Shown: positions 49,003 through 61,620 of the stretch, one piece after another
Position numbering within the stretch: the first letter of the stretch is position 1
Layout of the letters: every line of letters starts with the position of its first letter
DNA from: Vitis vinifera
Lineage: Eukaryota > Streptophyta > Magnoliopsida > Vitales > Vitaceae
Assembly (NCBI RefSeq): GCF_030704535.1
Contig: NC_081818.1
Location: forward strand, 22,298,001-22,362,000
Length of the DNA: 64,000 nt
Direction of reading: 5' to 3'
The notes under the pieces: generated by a model
The model's database searches: none
What the model was told of the DNA's origin: nothing
What the model saw: the letters and a program-made list of their open reading frames with translations, nothing else
Translations under genes and position numbers: made by a program

Positions 49003-49645
49003 GTAAATGATGAATAGGCATTAAAAAAAAAATTATTTTTATAAACCCAAATCTTATTGTGATTCCCCTTTATTCAAATATAGAACGAGTGATATTATTG
49101 TACATTTAGTAGAGTTGCATCCACCATTTAATCTTTCATAAGAGGAAAACATATCATTACTTAGAAGTACAATATTAGCATCCTTAAAGAGGAATGATAT
49201 AATACTTTTTATATCTTTATTATGAATAAGAGAAATATCATGATACCGATTTCTTGAATAAATATATATTTTTAATTTTCAGTCAATTTATTATTTCATT
49301 TATATGTTGTTACAATAAAAAATATTCAAATTTGAACAAGCTTCATTCAATATTCTGAATGATCTTCCAATCAACAATGGTTATTAACTGCATCAACAAC
49401 CATGGTATAATTCTATGTTCAAAAGTGGAATTTTAAAATTAAGAAATAAATATGGCATTGTTATAATAATAAATGAAAAGTAAAATTTATGATGTGAAAT
49501 TTATGATCCGGAGACACGTAATGGACTCATTCATGACGGTCAACAATCTAGGCACATATGGTTGTTCGAGTAACATTGCTTAGGGAGGCTTTCTTATTAC
49601 TATTAAAAGATTTTATTACACAAATGCCAATTTTGGCTAAAGAGT

Positions 49646-50640
49646 ACATCTCGCTTTTTTTTTTTTTTTTTTTTTTTTTTATGAAAAATTAATTTTTTAA
49701 AAAAGTAAGAATTGCCACTTATTTTAATTTATTTTTAAAAGGGGAAACAAAATTATATATATAAAAAAAAAACCCCTTTTGATTCTTTATTTGAGGAAAT
49801 AACAAGTTTGTGAACTAAAAATGGATCTTAAGATCAAGTTACCTATCGGGAAGGTATGATAATAAAACATAATACCTCTCTAAATCTATATACCAATGGT
49901 CTTTATTAAGCAAGCAAAAAGAATTATGTCAATTAATTAATCAATCATGAATATGATAAAAAAGAATAATATAAATTAATATATTGAAAAATCATAAAAG
50001 CATATTATAGGAATGTATAAGATAAATGACAAGAGAATTGTCTAAATTGATTTATTAAATTGATTATTATTTTTTTTTCAAAAATTAATTTTTCAAAAAA
50101 TTCCAAAGGAGCTTATTAAAAATAATTTCAAATTAATGATTTCAATTTATTTAAGTACAAAAATATTTCAATTTATTTTCAATAAGTGATTTGATTTAAT
50201 TTTATTTTTATTCAATTTTCAAAAAAGTTATTCCGCTTATTACTATTAAAAGAGTTTATTAAAAATAATTTTTATTTACAAGAAAATGATTTTTATTTAC
50301 ATTTGCTAGGGAAAGAATGAATTCTTACCATTTTATTTGTAAAAGTACTTTAAATTTAGTTTTTATTTAAGAAAAATGTTTTTTTACAAATTATTTAGAG
50401 AAATGATTATTTTTATGGCTTTACCTACAAAAATATTTCAATTAAATAAAAAAGACTTTTATTTGCAAAAATATTAAAATTCAATCCAATTTTATTAATT
50501 AAAAAAATATTAATAGGAAAACGGATTTTCACAAAATTATTTACAAAAATGTTTCAATCCTATTTTTTATTTACTAAAAATGATTTATTATTTGATTTTA
50601 TTTAAAAAGGTTTTATTGAAAAAAAAATATTTTATCTTTA
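49646..50640 (+). mobile_element. Worn copy of the LTR/gypsy-like repeat
   Basis: Starts with a CTCGC motif and poly-T, then ATGAAAAATTAATTTTTTAA, TTGCCACTTATTTTAATTTA, and later AAGTTACCTATCGGGAAGGT. This is the same order as the conserved block at 59185, but with many changes and without the TGTGGACC end. The following 700 bp of AT-rich sequence with repeated AAAATGATTTTTATTTAC-type words is non-coding. No host fragment is seen in it. Confidence 0.5.
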
Positions 50641-50968
50641 TTTAATTTAAGGAAAATTTTTATTTTCTACCCTCACCTTATTTATAATGTCAAATTGAAC
50701 AAAATATTTTCGGGTTAATTTCTATTTTTACTCACATTTTTTCTTATTTAAAATAATGAAAATATTCGACGAAATTCCAAATCAACGAGAATTAGATGAA
50801 ATGAACTCAATATTTTATGTCACAAACAAGAATCACCAATTATAAATTTTTAATTATTTACTGAAAGTACATTATCCTTGCACAAATTACAATTAATGTT
50901 AATTGTAAAGCATGATAAATTGAACCATTCATAATCCGACCTAATTCTCATCCAAATTTTACTCAAGT

Positions 50969-52337
50969 CTACTGTCCTAGTGAACTATCACCTTCCATTT
51001 TCAACATCTGAAGCAAAAACTCATTCCAAGTATCGATGGGGCCAGGCAGGCACCAATGGACACAGTCGGTTATCGTCACATTCTCATCTACCCTTTTCCC
51101 ATAATAGCTTGGATGCCCGTCTGGCCTCATCACCATTGCCTCAGTAGTATCCAGCAATCTAAATTTTAAGCCCCTCTTCCTCCCTAACCTTGCTGCTGTC
51201 TTCAGCTCCTCCACTTGAGTTGAGTACATCTCCCGATACAGCCCTTCCAACTTCATTTCTTTGCTGGAAACTGGCTTAGTCCTCACACAATTCCCTCCTG
51301 TATTCCACTCCCCATTCTCAAAGTGTGATGGTGACACCGTCCTCAAAAATGTCACTCCCTTGAAGTTTTTTAACCTCAGAAGGGTTCTGAAAGTCGTCTG
51401 AAAAGCTTTTCTGTACCCATAGAGCGCTGTATGGTTTGTAACGTTTTTTTTGTGGCATAAACGGCACCCAACAATGTTACCATTTTCATAGTACACTTGT
51501 GGCCTAAAGAACCAAATTCCAGCTGAGACGATCACATAGCTAAATTTCTCAATTTGACTCATCCAGGCCTCATGTGCCTCATCTACGAAGACATTCATGA
51601 GGCTATTGGCGGTCCCTGCAGTGGGTTTCGCATCGATGTCCTTGACCAAGTATGGGGACCAGAACGATGCTACAGTGAAGTTGTAGTCGGTGTAGAGACA
51701 GCTTTTGCTTAGTGGATATTTTATGTTTGAAACAGCTATAGGATCTCCCTCCTGAAAAACAATTAGCTTAATTAGAAATTAAAGATCTAAAAATGAGCAG
51801 AGAGCACCTAAGTAGCTTCTACATCATAGGATCTCCCTCATTATGTCATTCACCATACTGAACTCATTATAACTGAAATGTACTTACACTGGCTAAGAGG
51901 CACAACAAAGATTCCATTTGGTTTCTTGCCAGCGAGTCCCCCATGAATGCCATTGACTTCCCTCTAACAAGCTCCAAGAACTGCGCAGCATCAAAGAAAG
52001 GCAGCTCACATTCATCTGGTTTCCACCTCCATTTTAAGAACTCGGTGTCGGGTCTGCCAAACTTCATGCAGTTGTGCTGATCCAAGATGTGATGACAAGT
52101 TACATTAGTGTAATAAGGTCCTTTGGGGAACTGAACCCATCTTCCACGGAATATGTCACATTTCTTCCCTAGTTTTGTACTCACAGGGGACGGCCATGGT
52201 GAAGAAAAATTATTGAAAAGGTTGAGAGGGATCATAGCTAGGAGAATTAGAGCTATGGTTACTAGGATAAGTTTCATTGTGGCATTGTGTAGTAGCTTTT
52301 TCCCGGTGGGAAGCAGCTCCATCAAATGAACCATCAC
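50969..52337 (-). CDS. TBL/PMR5 (DUF231) polysaccharide O-acetyltransferase, copy C
   Basis: Two exons, 52337..51888 and 51751..50969, give 410 residues, nearly identical to copy B in exons, intron and 3' flank. Signal anchor at about 22-40, GDS at 133-135 ([13 protein letters not shown]) and DxxH from residue 379 are intact. The start differs. The ATG used in copy B (MDTHFSS) is present at about 52370, but one inserted base puts it out of frame, so translation must begin at the next in-frame ATGs (MMVHLMELL, 52337). This removes about 11 residues of cytosolic tail only. The TATATAATA box seen in copy B is replaced here by CTATATGATAACCC within a shortened upstream stretch. The enzyme should be functional if transcribed. 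Confidence 0.88.
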
Positions 52338-55300
52338 CGGAGAGGAAAAATGATGAAAAATGAGTGTCCATTTGGGTTATCATATAGATGGGCTAGGTTT
52401 GAATTTTGAATCGCATGAGAAACACGCCACCTTCTTTCCTTCTTTTGGGAGGCAAGGGTGGAGTAAAGCTAGCAAACAATCATGCGATCCTATCATATAG
52501 TGCCATGCCATTTCTTTTTTCTAAACACCAAAAGGATTTACTTGAACATTTTAATGGCCAAACAAATTTAACAAGTTTGAGCTTTTTTCACTTGATCAAA
52601 ATTTATTATATGATTGAATATTTTATTTGGAGGGTATATATTAAAATATAATAATTTTGAGTTTAATTACATGATATGTAGTATAGAAGCTTATAATTCA
52701 TTTTCATTTACTAAGAGTATAATTTTAAAAAAAATATTTGAGTTTATATTATAAATCCATAATGCATTATTAAAAATAAATTTATTTTATTTTATACAAA
52801 AAATATTTTCATAGCATAAGTTGTAAAAAGTAGAATTCATTAATGTTTTTATCAAATTGATTGAAAATGATTTAATAATAATAAAATAAATTCAACAATG
52901 TTCCCATTTTCATAGACTAAAAGAAAAACTTAATACTTCACATTATTAAATACTATTTATATTTAAGTTAAATTAACATATATTTAGATTTAAGATAAAA
53001 TAAATAAATAAATGTCACCTTTATGAAAACTTCAACAATGGCAACATTTGCATTCCTAATGCTTTATAATAAGATCGATGATAATTTGTATTGGTACATC
53101 ATGTTTATTTCATGTTAAAACTTAGACATTCTATTAATAAGTCAATCTAGATATGACCTAAATAATAATCGAGTTAAAAATATAAACTCAAATATTACTT
53201 AATTATTAAATAGGTAACACATTTTGTAACTTATTTAATTCATTTAATAATCAGGTCTTTTTATTTAATAATCAATTTGAGTTAGATTTTTATATAAGTT
53301 TATATTATTAATATCTTAATCAAATATGTTTATAACTCAATTGATCTATTTATTAAAAAAACAAATTTAAAATTAGAAAAAAGATGAGTTAAATAATTTA
53401 AAATTATAATTAAATTAATTAACACGATTATTAAATAAGTCAATTCAGATTAAATTTATGTTATAAATATTATTTAAATGTTAATATAACTACACAGTAA
53501 AAGAAATAAAAAGGAAAAAGATGAGAGATTTCAATATGGTTTGACCATCAATGCAAGATCTCTGCATCCATGGAGCACCACACACTAGAAAATAAGATAG
53601 AAGGGTTACAATGGTGAAAGCCCTCTTTCTCCTATCAATTGAAATTGCATATAATTGTTCATTCATTAATGAACCCCCTCGAGTTTAGGTGAGAGTTCGA
53701 CCCCAATACTAAAAACCATCTATTTATTAAATAAAGTATGTGAGTCAATACAAATATGATCTAAATACTATTATACATAATATAAACGTGTGAAAAGTAT
53801 ATTAGATTAATTCGAGTTGTGTTGAAAATTTTTATCGTGCTTTGTAGCCTTACATTTATTTGGAGGAAAAAGTCTAGCATAAGAGTTGAGTTCCTTGCTC
53901 GGAAGTGAAATTGGCCTAGCCTACGGCTGAAGTAATTGATATGCTATGTTTCTGTCTTTGAGGGCTGATTCTTGGTATGAGAAATGAATGTGGCTTCTCC
54001 CTTAACTTCGATGATCTTGGAATTTTCCATGCTTGAATCAACAGGGATTTAAGTACAAAAAAATTCAAAGATTTATTTATCATCATTGGGGATGGCCACG
54101 TTCAAGGCATGTAATTAGTTAAATAAAGTTTCAAAGTTTCAAATTTTAATTATATTAAAATAAATATATTTTATAAATAATTAAAATATTATAATTTTTA
54201 TAACTTATTTTATTGAAAAATAATTTTTTATTATTATTAAAAAATAGGAAATAAAAATTAAATTAAATTAAATTTATGTATAATCGGGGTGGGACAATAC
54301 CTAAACCCGCCTCGAATCCTACCTGAACTCTCACTCCATTGTTATCCTAGGGGCGAGGAGACATGGTATGGTGATGGGTAAAAATATGCAAATTTTAATT
54401 GATGATGTTTAAAGATTAGAAGAACACTAAAAATTAGTATTTTAAGATTTGACTCTTTGGCAGAGTTTATAAAAAAGGTAAATATTTGAAAAAATTGCGA
54501 GAGTTGTTGAGATTTATTGACGGGTCATTTATTATCAATATTTAATGTTAAAAAATAAAATAAAATAAAATAAAATGTTATAATGGAATGACATTATTGT
54601 AAATAAAACAAGTAGTATTGTTTTAAATACAATGAGCTGACGTTAAGACATTGATGATCGCTAAATGGGTGAACCGGCTCGGGCTCCCTTTGTTTAAAGG
54701 GGGGCCTCCTAGTCCTTCCTTGTTTATGATAGGCCCGAGCTCTTTTTTTGTCCCTCCCTTCCAAAATCCAACATTTATTTATCTAATCCATTAAAATCCC
54801 ATATGCAGGCCCTTCACGCAACACCATATGGCCCATATTGGGGAATAACCAATTTAAAGAAGTTTTTGGCTTTCTATGTTTCCGATATGGGAAGTTTTTG
54901 CATGCGGGTGATTTGAACCTGGATCTCTGAAATGTAAGGTGAGCAAACATGAAAGAGCTATATAAACCTTATTGTAAAATTTAAAATGAATATCAACTTT
55001 TATAATTTAATCATTAAAATATATATATAAAAAAATCGGGAGATAGTAATATTGAAATTCAAATAAATTTAAATAATAAAATCTTATTTTATTTTAATAA
55101 TTAAAAGTTATATATTTAATAAAATTAAAATTACTAATAATTGAATAATTTTTTTGTGTTGTTTTTATCATAATTTAAGCTATTAAGATTAATGTTAATA
55201 AAATAACATAACAAACAAAATAATGAAGTATGTTTAAAATTTTAAAATTATTTATATATTTCTTAATTTTTTTATAATTATTTTTATTTTTACTAATATA

Positions 55301-56040
55301 TAAAATATGTATATTTGCGATGTTATTGATTCAACTAAAGTTCAACCATCCCGGATCATTGAACCATGAATAAAAAACTTTTCTAGCTCAGATTATGAAA
55401 ATATTATTTAATACAATTATCTCAATTAACAACAATGATATAATTATGCATTAAAAGGGGAATTTTAAAAGAAATAAATACGGCGTTGGTTAGAATCAAT
55501 GTAAGGTAAAATTTTATGAGCATTAAATTTTGCTTTTCATTTATCTGTTATCTTCCATGAACCAAAAAAAAAAAAAAAAAGCCTGTCGGTGACAACGGGG
55601 AAGTTCCCAACTAAATTGAAGCGTTTTGTTTTCAGTCTTAAATGTAATGAAAAACACTTGAACAACTGAATTAGAAGAGATGTCCAACTACACCTTGGTA
55701 ATTGTAAGTGAGACCTTCATTCCCTGGAGGGCCAGATGGTGTTTTACCTTTCCATTTTCCCTTAGTTTTTCTCCCAAACAACTCCAAATCTATCACTATC
55801 CAGTAACCATCAGTGAGGTCTTATTTTCTTCCCCCCACTTCTTTCTCCCAAGTGACTGAAAAAGTTCTGAATGAACCCTTTTCATAGCATTAGGCTGTTT
55901 TCTTATGATCAAACTGTTTGGGATTATTCATCCTGCTAATTTTTTTTTTTTTGAATGTTCTATTACGAGGCTTAATTTATTTGCGATTGGAAAGTGTTGT
56001 GATCATATTTTCTTGTTTTAATTGAAAATTCTTGGTAGCT
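52338..56040. other. Spacer with orphan TBL-unit flank sequence
   Basis: No intact gene. Segments repeat flanks of the TBL units. 53850-53950 matches about 42310-42400. 54140-54420 matches 45290-45700. 54410-54640 matches about 42790-43010. 55650-55830 matches 43140-43235. No TBL coding sequence follows. The stretch 54650-54960 is of different composition and may be a separate insertion. Confidence 0.55.
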
Positions 56041-56051
56041 AGCTATTCACC

Positions 56052-56056
<5 letters not shown>

Positions 56057-56149
<93 letters not shown>

Positions 56150-56180
56150 CCGGTGAAATTTCAAACTCAAAAACACACAA

Positions 56181-56246
<66 letters not shown>

Positions 56247-56318
56247 TCTACTGAAATTCAAACTCAAAAAGGCACTCTCTCTCTCTCTCTCTCTCTCTCT
56301 GTTTACGTATATATATGT
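56057..56318. repeat. Compound CT/TA microsatellites in three repeated blocks
   Basis: Three successive blocks of a CT run followed by a TA or mixed run (56057-56145, 56187-56246, 56274-56318). They are separated by copies of a GTGAAATTTCAAACTCAAAA-like linker. The blocks arose by duplication of one CT-TA-linker unit. The long Leu/Ser/Tyr/Ile frame across them is an artefact. Confidence 0.92.
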
Positions 56319-56352
56319 TTTGGTGAAATTTCAAACTCAAAAACACACAATT

Positions 56353-58787
56353 CAATGTTTGATGTTGAGTGAACAACATCCTATAAAATCTATAGTATAT
56401 ATCACACTATATTCAAAAAACACCAATTTCAAACATAAAACTGTTCCATTGGATTCTCATTTTTAGACTGCTTTTCCAATAGCTATAGTGACTTAAGTCA
56501 ATTTCTTTATTTATAAACTTAGGAGTATTCATTGTCTGATGTTGAGTGAACAACATCCTAAAAAATTTATTAGCATATATCACACCATATATTCAAAAAA
56601 CACCAATTTCAAGCACAAAACTATTCCATTGGATTCTCATCTTCAAACTGCTTTTCCAATAGCCATGGTGACTTAAGTCAATTTCTTTATTTTATAAACT
56701 TAGGAGTATTCATTGTCTGATGTTGAGTGAACAACATCCTAAAAAATCTATAGTATATGTCACACTATATATTCAAAAAACACCAATTTTTAACACAAAA
56801 CTGTTCCATTGGATTCTCATCTTCAGATTGCTTTTCCAATAACCATGGTGACTTAAGTCAATTTCTTTGTTTTATAAACTTAGGAGTATTCATTGTTTGA
56901 TGTTGAGTGAACAACATCCTAAAAAATCTATAGTATATATCACACTATATATTCAAAAAACACCAATTTCTAACACAAAATTGTTATATTGGAGTCTCAT
57001 CTTCAGATTGCTTTTCCAATAGCCATGGTGACTTAAGTCAATTTCTTTATTTTATAAACTTAGGATTATTCATTGTCTGATGTTGAGTGAACAACATCCT
57101 ATAAAATCTATAGTATATATCACACTATATTCAAAAAACACCAATTTCAAACATAAAACTGTTCCATTGGATTCTCATTTTTAGACTGCTTTTCCAATAG
57201 CTATAGTGACTTAAGTCAATTTCTTTATTTTATAAACTTAGGAGTATTCATTGTCTGATGTTGAGTGAACAACATCCTAAAAAATTTATTAGTATATATC
57301 ACACCATATATTCAAAAAACACCAATTTCAAGCACAAAACTATTCCATTGGATTCTCATCTTCAAACTGCTTTTCCAATAGCCATGGTGACTTAAGTCAA
57401 TTTCTTTATTTTATAAACTTAGGAGTATTCATTGTCTGATGTTGAGTGAACAACATCCTAAAAAATCTATAGTATATGTCACACTATATATTCAAAAAAC
57501 ACCAATTTTTAACACAAAACTGTTCCATTGGATTCTCATCTTCAGATTGCTTTTCCAATAACCACGGTGACTTAAGTCAATTTCTTTGTTTTATAAAACT
57601 TAGTAGTATTCATTGTTTGATGTTGAGTGAACAACATCCTAAAAAATCTATAGTATATATCACACTATATATTCAAAAAACACCAATTTCTAACACAAAA
57701 TTGTTATATTGGAGTCTCATCTTCAGATTGCTTTTCCAATAGCCATGGTGACTTAAGTCAATTTCTTTATTTTATAAACTTAGGATTATTCATTGTCTGA
57801 TGTTGAGTAAACAACATCCTAAAAAATCTATATTATATATCACACTATATATTCAAAAAACACCAATTTCTAACACAAAACTGTTCCATTGGATTCTCAT
57901 CTTCAGACTGTTTTTCCAATAGCCATGGTGACTTGAGTCAATTTCTTTATTTTATAAACTTAGGAGTATTCATTGTCTGATGTTGAGTGAACAACATCCT
58001 AAAAAATCTATAGCATATATCACACCATATATTAAAAAAACACCAATTTCAAACACAAAACTATTCAATTGGATTCTCATCTTCAGACTGCTTTTCCACT
58101 AGCCATGGTGATTTAAGTTAATTTCTTTGTTTTATAAACTTAGGAGTATTCATTGTATGTTGAGTGAACAACATCCTAAAAATTCTATAGTATATATCAC
58201 ACTATATATTCAAAAAACACCAATTTCTAACACAAAATTGTTCTATTGGATTCTCATTTTCAGACTACTTTTCCAATAGCCATGGTGACTTAAGCCAATT
58301 TCTTTATTTTATAAACTTAGGAGTATTCATTGTCTGATGTTGAGTGAACAACATCCTAAAAAATCTATAGTATCACACTATATATTAAAAAAAAAACACC
58401 AATTATATATATTGTTGGTTTTAAGGGTATGGAAACAAAGTACTAGTTCAAAAGACACAAACAATGAACAAAATGAATAAAAAGAAAAACTTATTGGTTG
58501 AGGCGTGAAAAACATTATCCTTGAAATAAATTTACCATCATCGAATATGAATTTGATGCATTAGGGTACCAGTGGTCTACCTCCAGGATTCAATAGCTAG
58601 AGAATCTCGTCTTAGGCGCACTCTGTAAGCGAGACACATCTTCAGACTGCTTTTCCAATAGCCATGGTGACTTAAGTCAATTTCTTTATTTTATAAACTT
58701 AGGAGTATTCATAGTTTGATGTTGAGTGAACAACAACCTAAAAAATCTATAGTAGATATCACATTATATGTTCAAAAAACACCAATT
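56353..58787 (+). repeat. Satellite array, ~180-bp monomer with four-monomer higher-order repeat
   Basis: About thirteen head-to-tail monomers start near 56353, 56530, 56711, 56891, 57071, 57249, 57430, 57611, 57791, 57971, 58151, 58328 and 58710. Each contains GATGTTGAGTGAACAACATC, CAAAAAACACCAATTT, TTTTCCAATAGCCATGGTGA and CTTAAGTCAATTTCTTT in order. Monomers 1-4 and 5-8 match one-to-one almost perfectly, including private changes, so a ~719-bp four-monomer block was duplicated recently. Monomer 12 is split by a foreign segment. It is non-coding. Confidence 0.95.
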
Positions 58788-59060
58788 CTATATATTGTTG
58801 GTTTTAAGGGTATGGAAACAAAGGACTAGCCCAAAAGACACAAACAAAGAACAAAATGAATAAGAAGAAAAACTTATCGGCTGAGGCGTGGCAAACAATG
58901 TCCTTGAAATAGATCTACTCTCCTCGAAGACGAACTCGGTGCACTAGGGTACCGGTGGTCTAACTCCAGGATTCAATAGCTAGAGAATCTCGCCTTAGGT
59001 GTACTCTATAAGCGATTCGCCTTAGGTGCACTCTGTAAGAAAGACGTGAATAGTTTGGGT
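58407..59060 (+). repeat. Duplicated composite unit at the right edge of the satellite
   Basis: A ~225-bp segment starting TATTGTTGGTTTTAAGGGTA and ending near CTCTGTAAG occurs twice, at about 58407-58636 and 58790-59030. The spacing is ~383 bp and includes a partial satellite monomer. Both copies abut the satellite at the same monomer position (after CACCAATT), so the insertion came first and the composite was then duplicated. A further short internal duplication (CGCCTTAGGTGCACTCTGTAAG-like) occurs near 58990-59030. Confidence 0.85.
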
Positions 59061-59184
59061 CTGAAATATTCCTCCAGATAGATGTATGAAAGACTATATG
59101 AAAAACTCTTTGAAAAATTGGTATTTGTATTTAGAGAGTGATGGGTGACTTGCTTTTATAGACCACTAACACAATCCCAGTGGG

Positions 59185-61620
59185 TGTGGACCCGCATTTT
59201 TCACATGCGTCCCCACTCGATCGGCGAGACTCGCTTTTTATTTGTGAAAAATTAATTTTAAAAAAAAGTTGGAGTCGCCACTTATTTTATTTTTATTTTT
59301 TAAGGGAAAATAAAACAAGAAATAAAACCCTAAAAAAAATGACTCCATAATTTTTGGAAAAGCGTGTCTTTGAAAACCCAAGTCTTGGTCCGGGGATCAG
59401 GTTACTTATTGGGAAGGTACCTCTAAGAGGTAGCACCATTCTAAGCCCTAAAAAGGTCTCTACTAATTAAGTTAAGGGGAATATGGCAATTAATCGGTTA
59501 ATTATGGATACTAAGTAGGCTAGGTGATTTCAAAAGATTTGCATGCTAAACAAGATCAAATTGCCATAAAAGAAAGGTTAGGATGCGTACCTGGACCGCT
59601 TCTCAAGCGCTATCATAAAACATCAGAGTTAGTATAGAAGTATAACACACAACATGTATTTAATCATAGTGAATCAAGCATACATCTAAACACCTAAGGA
59701 TCATCAAACATATGCATACTTCATAGTGACACGATTGTTTACAAAATTTAGAAAGTAGGCGATAGGGGGGGCGTACCTGGATAGCATAAATAACTTACAA
59801 TGCGCTCCCATAAGACATGAGGGATTAGATAATAATAAAATAAAGAAACCCTAGCATGCTTGTTATCTAATTAGCATAACAAAAATTATCAAAGTATATG
59901 AAAACATTAATTATCACACACATCTTATATACAATTCCTAAAAAAATATAGACATAATTTCAACGAGTGACAAAAATGGCAACAAAAATAATTTTTGAAA
60001 AGATTTTCTTATGTAGGGGTTTCACCAATTCCCCAATTGATATACACGAATTTAGCCCAGAATCATCCCATTATTTGGGACCACAAGCTTTGATTCGTGT
60101 TTTTGTTCAAAACCAAAATTTTTGTTGAAAACCGAGAAGGATGCAAACCGAACAAGATATGGTTGCATATTATTTTTAAATAATAAAAAAAAAAAGAGAT
60201 TTTGATCCTGAGGACTCTAAATGAGTTTTTGAAATAGATTTTTAAAATGATTTTTTTGAGAAAAGTATTTTATTTTAAAATAAAAGGAATTAATTTGGAA
60301 AAAATAAAATATAAGAAATAAAATACCCAACAAAACAAAAATGAAACCTCAAAGTAAAATTTTTTTAGTAATTAACAAAAGTGATAATGGTGATGGTAGA
60401 GGCCAATCTTCATGATTTTCCAATGGCCTTTGAACAAATTTAATAAATATTCACCAAAGCAACAAACCAAACGACTTTAGATCAAATAAAACTAACGAAA
60501 TATTAATCGAGAATTTATTAGGATCAATCAAGCACATAAATTGAGGTAAACAATTAAGAACTAATTTAAAATCAACCAAACACCTAAACATGTAATTATA
60601 ATAATGTGAATATAGTAACACAAGCACATAGAATTTTAAAACATATTAACTAATCAACAACTAGACATTAATAACTTCCAAAACAAAAAAACAAAACTAA
60701 GTAACGAGGGATTAAGCAAAATGATAACCAAAATTTAAAAAAAAAGGACACATCAACTAAATAGAAAAGCTAAATTTAACTATTTTTAATACATGAGTAT
60801 AATAACATGGGATAAAACTAATTAACTAAAATTTTGAAAAACTATAAACTAGGACAAGATTAGTCAAAAATCAAAATTAACAAACTTTTTTAAAACATGA
60901 GCATCGATTAAACTAATCAACTAAAACTCTAAAAAACACACGTACTAAAATTAGGTCAATCAAGAATTAAAATTAACAAACTTACAACATGAGAAAAATA
61001 ACTTTTAAATTAAATATCTAAAACTCTAAAAAACACACAAAATAAAATTGGATCAATCGAGAATTAAAACGAACAAGCTCAGAACGTGGATATAATGACA
61101 TGAGAAAGTAATAGACTCATCAACTAAAAATCTAAAACACATAAACTAAATAGGGTCAATCAAAGACTAAAGTTAACAATTTTAAACATGGAATTAATCA
61201 CATGGGTTCAATAGGAATAATAAACTAAAATTCTAAAAACACATAAGCTAGATAAGATCAATCAAAACTAAAGTTAAAAAATTAAAACATGGATTTAATC
61301 AAGTGGTTCAATAGGAATAATAAACTATAATTCTAAAAACATAAGCTAGATAAGATCAATCAAAACTAAAGTTAAAAAAAATTAAAACATGGATTTAATC
61401 AAGTGGTTCAATAGGAATAATAAACTATAATCCTAAAAACATAACAACCTAGAAAAATCAAAACTTGGAATCAAGACAATGAATCAAAATCAAACTAACT
61501 ACATTCTAACCTTTTCATCCGATTAAAAAATCAAAATTAATACATAAAAACTCTACCCTTCAATCCAATAAAAAAATTAAAACTAAAATCCTTAGAAATT
61601 CTAACTTACCTTCTCTAGGA
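59185..61620 (+). mobile_element. LTR/gypsy-like repeat, plus orientation
   Basis: Starts TGTGGACCCGCATTTTTCAC and carries the conserved block seen elsewhere in the window: GGAGTCGCCACTTATTT, AAGGGAAAATAAAA, GGGGATCAGGTTACTTATTG, then GGGAAGGTACC. It is followed by AT-rich sequence and a decaying tandem repeat. No reverse transcriptase or integrase frame is visible. Tail sequence near 63590-64000 (AAATAAATA runs, then GTGCCTAAGTGGGCC repeats) may belong to the same element, so the whole could span 59185 to beyond 64000 with host fragments inside. Confidence 0.5.
60580..61440 (+). repeat. Decaying tandem repeat, about 100-120-bp unit
   Basis: Repeated order of AAACTAAAATTCTAAAAACA, TAGATAAGATCAATCAAAAC, TAAAGTTAA and ACATGGATTTAATC. 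The last two full units (about 61215-61315 and 61316-61415) are nearly identical. Units further left are increasingly diverged. It is non-coding. Confidence 0.8.

Larger units (their letters stand above)
48185..50968. other. Spacer between the LTR-like repeat and TBL copy C
   Basis: No gene. 48240-48680 repeats the flank found at 42540-43000 beside copy B. It is then interrupted by the MITE at 48701..49002 and the worn LTR-like repeat at 49646..50640. The shared 3' flank resumes at about 50820. Confidence 0.6.

Noticed and set aside
54650-54965. Possible second SINE: GGTTCAAATC on the minus strand near 54915 resembles a B-box
   Set aside because: No convincing A-box or cloverleaf could be drawn, and its ends are unclear.
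56032-56466. 144-codon frame of Ser/Leu and Tyr/Ile repeats
   Set aside because: It is the translation of CT and TA microsatellites, not a protein.
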